64,000 nucleotides of DNA from Emydura subglobosa (Eukaryota > Chordata > Testudines > Chelidae): positions 1-64,000 of the forward strand of contig ML679990.1 in NCBI GenBank assembly GCA_007922225.1, written 5' to 3'. Below, piece after piece: positions 43,052 to 57,200 of this stretch; position 1 is the first letter of the stretch, and the number at the start of each line of letters is the position of its first letter. A model generated the notes under the pieces. It was not told the origin of the DNA and did not search any database. It saw only the letters and a list, made by a program, of their open reading frames with translations. The translations under genes and the position numbers were made by a program.

Positions 43052-46000
43052 CTGTGGGCAGAGAGGAAAGCGGTGAGGAAGCTGGGGGGGCACTCCCAGT
43101 ACATCACCCCCACCCTGCAGCTGACCCCCAGGGGACTGTGGGGGGACGTTGGCTGGCTCCCCTCCTGCCTGGGAGGGATTGGCAGGGCTGTGTGCCCCGC
43201 GCCTGTCGGCCACCATCACCTCTATGCGCTGTGCAGGCAGTGAGGAGTCCCAGTGCTTCACACAGCAGCTCACACTGCAGCCATGGGGCTGAGCACTCAG
43301 TGCCCTGGGCCTGGAGGAGAGCTACCCCCCCCCCGACTGGAGGAGGCAGTGGTGCTGACTCAGGTTTGGGGAAAGGGCTGGGTCAGGTTGGAAAACAACT
43401 TGACCCCCGGGGCCTAAAACGAGAGCTGAGCAACCATCTCCTTTGTGCCCTTGGGTCGGCCCCCACCGCACGCTGCCCTGCCAGGGGGCTGAGAACCAGC
43501 TGCGTTGCACGAGATGAGGTCCCTGCACCTCCCCCAGAGAGCAGCGGGGCTCTGCACCGCTGGGCTGGATGCCCCTGGGCGGTGCCAGGCCCGGGAGAAG
43601 GCAGCCAGGGGACTCCAGGGAAAGCAGCCCACACCGGGCCAATCACGCAAGAGCCTCAGCTGCAGGACAGCTCACAGTGCAGCCTTTGCCGTGCCTGTGC
43701 CCTGCAGAGCACGGCTGTCCCCTTGGCACTGGGCACCAGGACCAGCCTCGAGTGCAGGGGGGGAGGCAGGCTATAAACCCAGCTCATCCTGCAACCCAGG
43801 AACTGGGCTGACACTCCTAAACTCCTTGAGCGTGGGTTCTATTCCCCACCTATGACAATGCCTCGGGCAGGTTCCTTTCCCTGCTGTGCCTCGGTTCCCC
43901 CCCTTCCCCATGAGAGGGAGATGATCTTCGCCCTCTGTGACATGATTGTTCCCACAGAACAGGGACGGGTGGCCCTGGCAGCGAGCAGGCAAGACCCGCC
44001 TGGCCCATGCCCGCCGGACAGTGTGGGGAGACAATGGGGCATCCCTGAACCCTGGCGCCTTCCCCTGCATCGCGCTCACCTGGCAGACACTGGGTCATGA
44101 TGGCAAAGCCGATCCAGGAGCCCACCTGGAAGGGAAGCAGCTTCAGTTAGCGCTGGGGAAGCGGGGGCTGAGCGGAACCCTCCTCCCGCGTGGAGGGTGG
44201 CTGTCTTGGAGCCGCTGGGGAGGCCAGGCTCCCGCGCGTGGCGCTCACTCCCAGAAGGGGGGCGCTCTGGCAAGTTCACTAAGCCATTTGCAGCTTGAAA
44301 CAGATCGGCGCGGCAGGCAGGCGCTGCCAGGGCCAGCCACCCCTTGGATCAGGGACCCCTCCAGTTCACTGCAGGCCCGGGGGGGCTCACCTCATAGGTA
44401 TAATTAGGACAGGACACGAGCAGGAAGAGCCACGTGAAAGGGTTCTTGGTGGGATATGGGATCTTCCTGGTCTTGGAGCCTGGGAGGGAGAGAAGCAGAA
44501 ATCCAGAGAGATTTATTTTCTTTCACATGGCCAATGACCTCCCGCTCCACCCTCCCAGGGAGTGGGATCAGCTTTCCGGGAACACGTGGGGAGGGGATGA
44601 CGCTCGGAGCAACAGCCAAGCAGGCACCGTTCTCCAGGGAGATGCTGCTCCTGTGACACGGTGGGGACTCCAAATTCACACACACCAGTGCTTCCCGCAG
44701 CCCGCTGCAGGGGACACATGGGGCTGACCTGACTGGTGGGGCAGTCAAGAGGCAGTGTGCCAGGTTGGTCAGGACTCATTCAGAGAGTTTCCCTACCCCT
44801 TCTCCAGCTGCCGGGACTACACAGATCTGGGACAGCCACATCCCGACCAAGTCAACAGTGCCCAGCGCTTCCACATCCTGCCCAGAGAGGCTGAGGCCTG
44901 GACGGTGGCTGTGCCTGGAGACCGAGGATCTGCCAGCCAGGCTGTTTCAGCCACATGGGGGAACCAGGCACTGGAGCTGCCAGCGCCTAGATGGAGGCAA
45001 CCCAGGAAAGCCGTGGGGGGCGTAGACACACGTGTCTGTCCACATCCTGCTGTGAGACAGCTGCAGCCACACAGGACCTGCGGATACCTGCATTGGGGGC
45101 ATCGGTGCAGTGGAGCCCAGCCGCAGACCCCGCTGCTTGGGCAGCGATGGGGAAAGGTGGCTGCTGCTTCCTGGAGCTTTGCCCAAGTCCCTTAGCTCAG
45201 TTCCCTCTGGCCCTGGGCACGCAGCCTACTCCGAGCTCCCACTGACTTGTTCCAGCATGCGGGAGGGACAGCGGGCTGGCCCCGGCAGACACATGCACAG
45301 GGTTCATAGTCTGAAGAGCCCAATGGGGGGACGGGGGGTGTCTCTCTCCCCCCTCTCCTACATGTTCTGCAGTGCTAGTTCCCCCGTGGTTTGCCTGGCC
45401 TGGGCTAATGGCGACCCAGAGGGCTCCTGCCTGTCTCTGTCCCTGAGGATGTTTATAGGGGCCTGGGGAAGGGAGGGCGTTTTCTCCTGCATTTCTTGCA
45501 TTAGATATTCAGCTGCTGCCCACCCCTGCAAAACTCTGGGGAGGAGAATCCTCCAGGAATGGGAGCCAGGGGCGTGGGAGGGTGGAGTCTCATTCACACT
45601 CTCCTGGGGAACAGCCAACACCCCAGGACCCAGCGCACCCTCCCAACCCCCATACCTCAGCCAGGCTGGGTGTCCCCAGGGCCAGACAAGCAGGCCCCGC
45701 TCCCACCCTCAGTCTGGCCGCCCCTTGCCCGGTCACCCCTGAGTGACGGGAGCCCTGGGAGGGCCAGCAGGGCCCCGCACCCACTCACCCGCTGGCCGCA
45801 GGTTCCTCAGGGCAATGTGAATGGAGAAGTTCCCCAGCTGGCAGAACTGGGGGGAAGCAGAGAGGCGATCAGTGCCCTGGGTCCCAGCTGCCCCCTTCCC
45901 CTCCCCGGCCTGGTGGCTCCAGCGCCCCTGTGGCGGCAGCATCTCTGCTCAGCTCAGAGGGGCATGGCCTGGCTGCAGACAGTCCAGTGGCCCTTGGGCA

Positions 46001-49000
46001 CAGAGCGATGCTACCCACCACTCCTCCTCCTCCTTCCCTCCCTCCAGCCCCACATGCCGGCACCCCCACCTCTGCACACCCCAGAGTACTCTCACTAGGT
46101 GCCCAACCCCCATCTAGCACCGAGCCCAGGCCTGAGCCCAGCCGAGCAGCCTCCTTCCCCTCTTCCCTCCCCGCCAGGAGCAGCTCTTACCAGGAATATG
46201 ATGAGCGCCAGCTTCACCTGCTCGTCTCCGTAGGCTGTGGGGAGGGGAAAGGGCAGAAGTGAGCAGCTTGCACCAGTGCCTGGCCCAGAACCTGGGGCCG
46301 AGTGGAAGTGGAGCTTTGAGAACCGTGTCCAAGATTTGAAGCCTCCACCGCAATGGAGACTCCACTTGGCAGCGGGCGAGTCGTTCCAAGGCATAATTAG
46401 CCTCCCCGTGAAACGTTTGCACCCTATTCCCAGGCTGAGTTCAACTCCCAGCCGTTTATCCCGGCTTGCTGTAATTAACTATTTAATTAACACACTTGGG
46501 AGAAAAACCCTCTGTGTGAACGATGCAGCCCCCTTCATTCAGGGCTGACAGTGCCCCCAGCACACATCCAAGTCACCAAAAGTTCTGCAGTGACACAGGC
46601 CAGACTAGCCTGAAGCCAGGACTAGCCCAACATCTAAGGCCTTGGCTACGCTAGGAAGCCGGGCCAGGGATGGTTCCGTCAGCACAATGCTGCCAACACG
46701 CCCATCTCTGCAATGTGTGGTCACACTCAGCTGCTCAGCCCAGCGCCTTGTAACCACATGGTTTAACAAAAGCCTGGTGCACGGTAGGTAGGATCCCGGT
46801 GTTTTCCACGTGCCATACGGACACACTGCCTTGTGGGAAACCCACACGCCTCGCTGGAAACCCACACGCCTCGCGAGGAATGACGGGGGGGTGAAGCAAG
46901 CCACCGGAAAAGGAAAGACAGCCCGTCGGGCACTTGGTCCATCAGAGAGAAGGGCTGGAAGCGCATGGCGCCCTCTAGTGCACAGAGGGCAGCAGCGAGG
47001 GGTCACTTACTAGGCGGGGTGTACAGTGGGTGGTTGATGTAATACGCCATCCAGGCCGCAAAGCCCCAGTAGTAGGTGCAATTCTAGAGACAAATCAGGA
47101 AATGTTCTTTTGATAGAAGCTCCACTAACGAGATGAGCCAAAGGGATCTCCCAGGACAGCCGCTGCCCCAGCCCCTCGGCTGGCAGGTCCTGCACACCCC
47201 AAGCACCCTCACTTCACTTGCCCCTCAGGACCTGCCATCTGCCCGGTGCTGCCCCTCCACCCCACTCACCTTGAAGATGTTGCGCAAGGGCATCGTCCCG
47301 TGGGAGAATCGATGGACAAAGAGGGTCTCCAGCAGGCGCTTGATGTAGTGGAACGAGTGGCAGATGCAGGCCAGGCTGGAAGGGAAGGCGCCGGGGGATT
47401 AGCCGGTCCAGTGCCAGTGGGATATGGGCTGGGGATGTCCCCAGCTAGGAAATCGTCCTGATCAGCCAAGACCCCTGCACCCCAATGGAGAGAACCTGCC
47501 AGCTCCCCCACGCCCTGGGGGAGACCAGCAGGGCTGGACGGGGCCACGCTGGAGTTCTGAAGCAGAGCTCCCTTGAGGAGCACAAGGAGGTGCTGTGGGG
47601 ATCGTGAGCTGTTCCCTCCTGCCAGAAATCAACTGGGTTTCTGGCACAATGGCTCAGAGCACTCGCCAATCCCTGGTCCTTCCCCATGGCCTGGCCACGG
47701 GCCGAATTGTCCAGCGGCTGCAATGACACCAGGGCCCAGACTGCCTGAGGAGGCTGGCAGGGAATCTGACCAGCACTGTGTCCCTGTAGGGGTGATTTTC
47801 TCTTCCCCATTCATCCCACTCTGGAAGGGGGGCCAACCCGGGAGCTGCAGGCCTGGGTGGCAGGGACCCTCCAGGAGCGGGAGCAACGTCCCATCCATTT
47901 GTTTTCCTAAGGCTCCAGCTTTCTGCGGGTCTCTGCCCCCCGGAGCTCAGGAGAAGGCCCAGATCCCTGGGCACAGAGGGTACTCACTGCACGACCGAGT
48001 GCTTGCTGGAGGTGAAGTCATACTTGGGGCCGTAGATGAAGGGAACTCGGAAGTAGAAGAGCAGGTAGATGAGCAGGGGCCCAGCGTACTCGGTGAGGAA
48101 GACCTGAAAGGCAGAAAGCGCTGTGAGCACAGGGGGAAGAGGGGGGGCCCTACGGGGAGCGGGGCCCTCTCGGGCAGACCCTTGGCACTGCTCACCGTCA
48201 CCCAGCTGATCTGCGCTCCCAGGTCCCGGAAGTACAGCGTGGCCGTCGTGCCCACTGGCAGGTTCTGTAGCACGTCCTCATCCTTCAGGGACCTCCCCTC
48301 TGGAAGGAGAGCGGAGACTGAGGGAGGGCCAATGGAGGGCTCCAACTGGGACGCCGATGCAATGTGCTACCCGGTTCCATGGCAACATGCCAGAGGGACC
48401 CCAGCCCCCCGACACACGACTGTGCTCTCCTGTTCGCTGCAGCACAGCGACCGCCCCATGAAAAGCCATGTGGAGAGGAACCACAGTCCCTGCTGCAGGT
48501 GGGGGGAACACACTGTGATCCTGGAAATTCGCCCTGCCCTGCATACGAGCCGGGAAGCCTACAGGGCCCTTCCCCAGAAATCTGGGTCTTCCTAGAGCCC
48601 AGTCCTTTGATCAGATCTCTCGCCCCTCCGAACAGAGTCAGCACCCGCCGAACAAGCCTGTCCTGAACTCACAGGGCAGCTGTGCCCTCTGGCCTGTTAC
48701 TGAGCAGCCCCACAGACACGCCATTGTGCCTTTTGGCTTGTGTGTTCCCCTCGCCCCTTGAGCACGTTCCCCACCCGTGGGGCATACAATTAGCAGAGAG
48801 GCGCCCCTGGGAAAACACCGCAACAGCTGTCAGAATCCCACCCGGAGCATCAACTTACTGGGGTCAAGCCGGAGGGACTGTCGGGCCGGGTACCACTGGG
48901 GATCTGCGGGGAGAAGAGCAGAAACATCATCAACCACATGGCTCCGAAATCCCCGACTGTGCCAGCTGAGCGGCACCAGACACGCTGCCTTTATGGAGAC

Positions 49001-51250
49001 AGGCCACTCCCTTCAGCACAGGCGGAGACTCTCCAGGCTGAGCTGCAGAAAGGTACAGGCTGGCTCCGGCCTCAATGGCACCTGCTGTTAACAGGTCTTA
49101 AAGCCCATAGGCCAGGCACTGAAGGATGAGGACGTGCTACAGAACCTGCCAGTGGGCACGACGGCCACGCTGTACTTCCGGCAGCCAGCACAAGGCCCAG
49201 GCACCCACTACGTCCCCTTTTGAGGGCTCCTGTGGGACATAACTGGTGCCTACACTATGCACTGGCCCGCTGCACAGGGGGAATTTCGCTCACAGGGATC
49301 TCAGGGCACAGACACTGCGATGACGGTGCGCTACGAATGCCACAGGCTGCAGAGGCGTCTCACCCTTCACTAGGAAGCAGAGTTGGTCAAAGTCTGATTT
49401 TTGATAGAAAATTGGATTTTTGACTGAACAAAGTTTTCCATAAGAAGTGGTGGCTTCCCCCAGGAAACTGCTTTTAATTAACCCTCTCCTGAATACTCGA
49501 TATCCTCCTGAGCTCGTGGGGCGTGCAGCACAGCCTGTTCCACCGCCGCCCAGGCCGGGCCTAGGACCCGATGGGGTGACACCAGACAGCAGTGGCTGGG
49601 AGCGAGATGGAGAGAACCCCACGGTCTGTCTGTGCCCAGCCGCCTCGAGAAAAGGCCCCCTCCGTTACAGCTGAGCGCTGGCTCCGCTCAAGCCCATGGG
49701 ACACTGCCAGGCAGCTGAGCACCCGCATCTGCCCTGGAGGTCAGCGCTTGATGTCTGGGGGGCGCCAGTCCCAGGGGGGCAGCGAGCAGAGGGAGGGAAT
49801 GTGATGAAGAGGGGGTACAGGGATGACAAGTGAGCAGAGGGTGGGGGCGCAGCGCCGACACGAGCGAGCTCCATACGTACGGGACTTATTGAAGAGGTTC
49901 TTGATCTCGGCGACGGTAGCATGGGGCTCCACCTGCAGAGAAGCAGACACAGGCTATCACAGACTCTGGGCCCGATCCTATACCAGGGACATCAGCAGGA
50001 GCTTAGCTACAGACTTCCCAGCCCCCATAACCTTACACCTGGAGCCTGGGAAGAGACTGTCCACATTCTGCTGAGGTTCTGCTCAACCCTAAGGGTCAGA
50101 GCAGCTCTAGGGACCCTGCATTTGTCTCTGAAGCTTTCAGAAACACCGTGCTCAGTTTCATAGTTCTCTCTCCTTGCTGCCAGCACCGCAAATGGCCAGC
50201 GAGCTTTGAAGGTCGAGCCGGGCTCCCCCTGGGCCTTGCAGTGCCCCAGGAAAAGCAGTCGGCACGCCCTGAACAGCTTGGACGATGGTGCACAAGCCAG
50301 AAAGAGCTCGACCCGTTCGCCAGACCAAAGCAAGCAAAAAAAACCCCAGAGGGATTCCAGTGGCGGCAGCCAGACACAGCTCAGTAGCAAACTGCACCCA
50401 AGGGGAGAGTCTGACGTGGCTGGGAGGTGCCCTGATCTACCGTAAATAGAGGCACAAGCCCTCCTCCAGCTGCAGCGTGGTAGAGGAAGCATGGGCTACT
50501 GAACAGGGTGGGGACCCAGGACACCTGGGATTTAGTCCCAGCTCTGCTGCTGACCTGCCATGTGACCCTGGGCAATCACTTCCCCTCTCTGTGCTCGTTT
50601 CCTCCTCACCCGGCCGGTCTTGTTTACTTAGACTGCAAGTTCTTTGGGGCAGGGACCGTCTCTACCCCTGCATTCGTGCAGCACCCAGCGCAATCAGCTG
50701 GGGCCTGTTGTAATAAGTGGGTCCACAAATGTACTCTGACTGGAAGCTGATCTCTAAAAGAGAGCGTTAAGTTCCTAAGATGGCACAAGAACCTCCTAGA
50801 GCAACGTATGTTGATGGGAAAAGAGGCAAGAGACAGAGACACGGAGTTAGTCCAAACAAAAAGGCCCCCCAGTGTAACTCAAGGACTGTTAAGATCATGC
50901 CTAGTAAACAAGGAAAGCGTGGGGCCAGAAGTCAGTGAACCAAAACTGATGTGTCAGAAGTTAGGTGTAACTGGTGGACTCAGTAACAAGGGGGTGGGCT
51001 GTTCCAGCCACCACTCCCTTTGGGGTCCTCAAAGAAAGATTTGGGGGAGAAAAAATTGTCTACTGAGTGGACATCCCTATTCTGATTGCCACCCCAACCA
51101 CAGCTCCTGGGACTCTGGCTCCTGAGAGACATCCTGACTAGACAATGCCAGAGAGAAGGAGCCAGGTGACATCGGCAACTCCACCAGCTCTGGCTGAATC
51201 CCAAATACCACCTGGGATTCTTTGTCTGCTCCTCCCCTCCCCCCCTTATT

Positions 51251-51292
<42 letters not shown>

Positions 51293-54200
51293 TGTCTAAT
51301 AAGAGTCTGACTCAGCTGGCCTCCACTGCTTATTTTGCAACACAGCTGTGAGTCAGTGACCAGAGAGGCAACTAAAAGCAATGCCCTGAACAACCCGCTG
51401 CTGGTACAAGTTTGCCAGGTCTTAGAGTGGCTGTTCAGACTACATGCTGGGCCTGTGTTTCGCCAAAGCCAGAAGCTGCATTCTCTCTCCTTGCTCTTCT
51501 TCTTTCTTCCCATTTGTGCGTGTGTCTTGTTCAGGCATCAAGGAAACGAGATCAGGCATTCTCAACAGCCTCAGGCCCCTCTTAACTAACTTCTTCTCTT
51601 CCTCCCCCAAAAGGACGGTTATCACCATCTTTGACACCATCTCAGAGACTGTCAAAGGCTAAACATGCCGTACAGCTAAAGGGGAAGGGACCAAGGGATG
51701 CTGTTGAAATGAAAGCCTGGCTTTGTACTTTACACTTCAAATGCTTTCACTGGTTTGTTTCTTTTCTGTTCCTTTAGCACAATGTTAAAAGGATTGTCAG
51801 TGACGTGTTTGCCATGGCACTAGGCAGGCTGTGGTCTCTGTATGCCAAATCCCACCCCTTGTTTAACATAGTTTAGTGCAGGACCGTGAGGGGGTTATGC
51901 CAACACCTCTCATTCTTTGGGCCCCTTTATTCCATCTAAACAGGCCTCTCGCTGCTCTCGTAATACACCTAAGAGCCATCAGCACTGACTCACAGGCTCA
52001 GGAAGAAACCTCTTTCACAGGCAGGGAATTCCATAGCTGTTCACAGGGGTGTTTCCTGCCCCATTCTCTGAAGCAGCTGGGACACTGGACTGACAGGGCC
52101 ACTGTTCTGATAGTCCTTATACATAGGGCAAAGTACGGCTGGGGTCAGGGCTCTAGGTTTGCCCAACGCCCCGATCCTTGGAGATATGGAGTCCACGCCC
52201 TGCTCCCCAATGGGTCAGATACGAGGCAGTGCTGCGTATTATTGTGCACATGGCCCGTCAGCACCTGGGTGAAGCTGGTCACAGATCAGCCCTCTGCTGC
52301 TCCTCATGCTCCGCCCCTGTTCATCCCATTGAGAATGCCAGCTTTCACCCACGGCTCCTAGGACCCCTCCCATCGTCAGTCCCATTCCAAAATGCTGACT
52401 GGGCCTGAGCTAAGGACGTTCTGTGAATCACTGCAGGAGCAGACACGAACATATAAGGAGGGCGTGCCCACTGCAAACCCAGCTCATCCAAGCAGGTGCT
52501 GGTGTAGAGTGTCTACAACAGCTGACGGCCACTCCCACAGCTGACAGACCTGGCTCCCCTCGGACAAGGTTCTCCAGCCAGACAGCATAGGTCAGAGGAA
52601 CCCAAACAAGTGTGGGAGCCGCTCAGAGCGGGACTAGACTTGAGTGTTTCACTGCAGGGCCGGGGGAGCCAACATTTCAGCCCTCGCAGGACTGTGTTTT
52701 GCGAGTACTCCAGCGTGTGGGGCAGGGGTTTAAATTCTGCGATCGTAGCAAGAGCCCAGCCTGGCTGAAAGCTTATTTGGGATTAGACACTGCCGGGCTA
52801 ATGAAATTTACAAGTCAGCAAAGTGACTAAGAAGCGTCTAAGAGATCCTCCTCAAATAACAAGGACGCTTAACATTTCTGCAGCACAGGGATTACTCAGG
52901 CAGTCCTCATAGCACCCTCGGGAGATGGGCGGGGCAGAGGCAGCAGCCACAGGTCACAGCGTGGGACACTGGGAGGGGAAGTAGGTATAGAGTGAAACAG
53001 TGGCAGAAGGGTTAGAATCAGTGTTCTATCCTTTGTACCTACGCCACAATGCCTGCCTCCGACTGACTTCTGGGTATCCAGACAAAGGGTGTGCACACGC
53101 AGGACAAGGTAGAATAATGTGCTGTGGGAGCTTGAGGGTGCCGTAAAGCCTTTTCAATCACATGGCACAGTGCAAAAAACAACAATCAACAGGGCAAGGT
53201 TTCAGGGGGCAGGAGGTGGAGAAGCACCTGGACTTCTTGCCCCGGCTCTCAGCCCAGAGCGGAGACCAGCAGCCTGGGCTTCTCGCCCGGCTCCCAGTCG
53301 GGAGTGGGAACCAGCTGCCCAGCTTACAGCAGCCCAGACTTGGGTTTTCTTGTCAATTTCACCACTCCAGCCCAGCAGTGAAAGTGACCAGAATGACAGC
53401 TCCACCACCAATGTAAGAGGACACAGGGACTACATTGACACTGCGTTGCCCTAACTAAGCCAACAAAAGCCCTACACCTCTCGTCGAGGTGGTTTTATTT
53501 TGCTGAAACAGGACAGTTGTGTCAGCAGGGGTTGATTGTAGCATGTATACCACCGCTGTTTTGTCAACCAAAGCTGACATTGGGAGACAAAACTTTTTAG
53601 TATGGACCGGGCCTCAGTTAAGCAGATTTCACTTCCTCCATATCGGGGTTGTCACAATGCCCACAAACCCCCAGTAAGCCAGTGTCTCCCAAGGAGGATA
53701 AGATCTGAATCTTTTCACAGAAACACCCTTTCATTAAGCAGCAGAGAAAAGGAGCCTTGCCTATTTCCCTCTGCAGGACGCCTTTTAAGACTGCAATATA
53801 GAGGATCCACAAAAAGTCAAGTTTGGGATCCCGGCTGCACCTCCGCAAGGTACGGGGGCCTGAATGGTACACGAGATCAGGGAGTGTTTATCCCTGCCGT
53901 GTTGCCACACATGCAGGCATGACAGAGCGAGGTCTGAAAGGCAGTGCTTCCTGGCTTTGGCAGGTGACATGCAAAGGAAGCAGTCAGAATACCCTGGGGC
54001 CACCCATCCCCAGAGCTCAGAGGAGGGAAGAGATGCAGGCCTTGCTACTGAACGCCCCAGCCCTCCCCAGTTGCTAGCTAAGGCACCTGATATCAAGGGA
54101 GGCAATGATGCCTGATGGATAGAACACTGGACTGGGGCTCAGCTCTGGGTTCTACTGCTGGTTCTGCCACTGGCCTGCTGTGTGACCTGGGGCGAGTCAC

Positions 54201-57200
54201 TTCCCTGCTCTGTGTCTCAGATTCCCTATGTGCAGAATGGGGATAATGCTACTGACCTTCCTTTGCAAAGTGCTTGGAGACCTACAGATGAAAAGTGCTA
54301 GATAAGAGCAAGGGATTATTAGAACAGTCGCGCCCCCCAAGGCCTCACTTCACAGCATCCTGCTTTGGTAGGAGAGAGCTCGACTTCCTGGACCAGATGG
54401 TGCTGAGCACGAAAGGAAGCTTGTTTCGAACCAGCAACAACAATGGAGTCACAGGCTTGTGGTGCTGGCTGTCATCTCCCCAACAAGGTGACAGATTCAG
54501 CAAAGATGGTGGTTCTGAACGAGGCCCTTCCCACCCAGAGGCAGAGGAAAATCCGTTTCCCAGCAGCAGTGGTCATCAGTGCAACTGTATCACGGGGGCG
54601 TCCCCCTGGGGAACTCCAAGCCTTAGCTGCCACTTTGCCAGTCAGTCGATGCGGCTGGGATTTGGGGGCATGGACGAGGCTGCTCCAGGCTTTGGGATTC
54701 AGCACCAGCAATTAATGCATGCTGGCAGAAAAGAGGAAAGCAGCTAGGTGGACAGGCAGAAACATAGAGGATCTGCAGTGGCAGGACAGATGGATTGGTC
54801 TCCAGAGGGAAGAGGGACAGCTTGGAATAGGTTAGAGGCGGGGGAACGGAACAGGAGTCTGCTCTCACAGGATCTGGGACAGCCATTCCCCGACGCTGGG
54901 CAGCTGGCACCGACTGCTGCGAAGGACCCAGGGAACAGCAGTAAGATTTGGGCAGAGCTGGCATGTTTGGTTCGGAGCGCCTGTAACGTTAAACCCCGCG
55001 GCTTCTCTGTGTCTGGCGATGGGGGAGGAGAGGGATTTACACCTAGGCTGCCGCTGCTGCAGATCGTCTGGGCATCCACAGGCAGGAAAGCGAACAGCAG
55101 CACAAGTGCAGCGAGATGCCACCTTTCGGCCTCCTTCCCAGGGATGCTGCGTGATGTGGCAGTTCTTGGGTAGAAGAGTTTCTCAGGGACCCAGCCCTCT
55201 GTTCTGCCTGCACTGCCAGTCACCTTGTGCTGGTAGCTGGGCTGGAGAGGAGACTCCATGTGCCCGCCTGGCAGGTGTCCCAAGAAAAGGTCCTGGCTTC
55301 ATAGATACATTTGTAGAGAAGGCCAGAAGGGATCATTAGATCCTCTAGTCTGACCTCCTGTCTACCACAGGCCAGGGAATGGCACCCAGTCACCCCTGCA
55401 CTGAGCCCACGGACTTGTCTGGCTAAAGCACCCTCCAGAAAGGCAGCCTGTCTTGAAGACACCAGGAGACAGAGAATCCACCCCTTCCCTGGCAGCTTGG
55501 TCCCTGTTAAAAACGTGTGTCTGTCATCATTACTGCTGTTCATACGGCACCAGTACCCAGAGGCTACAATCAGGATCAAGGCCCCCATTGCGCTAGGTGC
55601 TGTACAAACCACACAGGAAGGCACTTCCCTGCTCTGAGGAGCCTGCTCTCCCTCACTTTGCATAGATCAAGGTACGTATGAAGGCAAGTAAGCATCATTG
55701 TCCCCATTTATGCAGGAGAAACTGAAGCACATGGTGGGGACGGTAGTAGCCCCAAATCTCTCCGAGCAAGTCTTCGAAAGAGCTGGGATCAGAACCCCCG
55801 TTTCCCTCCCAGGCTCTAGCCGTCAGCTCATGCTGGCTCCCCATCTCATTTGATAAGGGGGTGGAAGGACAACAACATGTTGCACAAAGCGCTGCACTGC
55901 ACAAGGCTATGATACGTTCTCTGTGGCCACTGTAACTCCACCAACCACCCAAGACTGCAGCTGTTCATCCAAGAGCAACACAGCCTGCTCCAGCACCAGC
56001 TGCAGCAATGCACCCTTCATGCCAGCCACCCTGGTTTGGGTTCCATGGGACACCGCACCCTGGGCCCCTGGAAGGCCGTATTTCTCCCCCAAGTCTCAAG
56101 CTCAGCTCCCTTAGTGGCTCTTTGTGCCAATGACATGGGACTGGTTTACCCCACTGCCTGGAATGCTTCTGTCCCGCGGGGTGTGGGGAGGGGCTAAGCC
56201 CTCACTCCAGGCCTGGCATGTATCATTACTAGCCGGCAAGGAGCTGGAGTTGAATCCTTTCATTTGCGTCTTCCTCCCATGACACTGTTTCTCTCTGCGG
56301 CTGCACCAAGGGTTTCCTTCTCGCTAACGTCGCCTTTTAGGACGTGGTCTCTGGGCCCAGATGGCCCTCTGAGCCCCTCCATGTAGCCCTGCACATTCCC
56401 TTCCCTCCTCCACCAGGGCCTCCAGGATGGATGAGGTGGGGGTGCTAGGACGCCATGGCAAGGTAAATGGCTTCACTTCGTGGTTCGGCCGCCTTGCTGT
56501 CCATCCCTTAACTCAGGACCCTGCTATTGCCCTGCATGCTTTTCAGGGGACTCCCCCAGGGACCCTGCAATAAACCCATTGTAAAACAGTATTTTTCAAT
56601 ATGCTTGTATGTCCCCTGCTGCTGATGCAGGGCTGGGGCGTTGGCCCTGGGGCTGGGCAGCCAGCAGAGCTGAGCACAGCCACGTGACACCTGGCCTGTT
56701 CTCTGGGACGCCCCGCTTGGGGCATGCAGCTTGGAAGCCGGGCAGAGCTGCTCTCAGGTGTGCATGAGGCCAGCTTGACACGGCACAGCTCCGAGCTGTC
56801 GCTGAAGGGGGGGACATTGGGGGATTGCACCGGGCAGATGAATCGAGGCCAGCGGTGCACCGGTGCAGCGTGAACCAGCAGTGGAAGGCCGGATGCATTG
56901 CTGGAAGCGGATGTGGCATGGACCCGGGATACATCAGAGGGAGGCTGGGGGTTGACCATGTCAGCATGACCAGAGGGGAGTGGTTCTCCGAGCCACACAG
57001 AGGTGGCAGCAAGCAATGTGTGTCAGGAGCCATCAGCAGGCATTCGCTGAACTAAAGAAAGCTTGCTCCCCTGCAACAGGCCCTACCCTCTTTGCTCAGG
57101 CTGCCAGTGAGGGTCACTCCCACGGGCAGCACTGTGGGATGCAGGTGCCTGTCTGCTAGGCACTGGGCCCAGACCCAGCAAACTCAACCAAGGTGCGTTA

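Noticed and set aside
47573..48595. 340-codon open frame on the plus strand
   Set aside because: It runs antisense over TECR exons 4 and 5 and their introns, has no recognisable domain, and the GC-rich sequence explains its length.
49095..49204. The inverted TECR exon copy as a separate antisense gene or processed pseudogene
   Set aside because: Only 63 bp match, from inside a single exon, with no exon junction, poly-A tail or promoter. It is a local inverted duplication.
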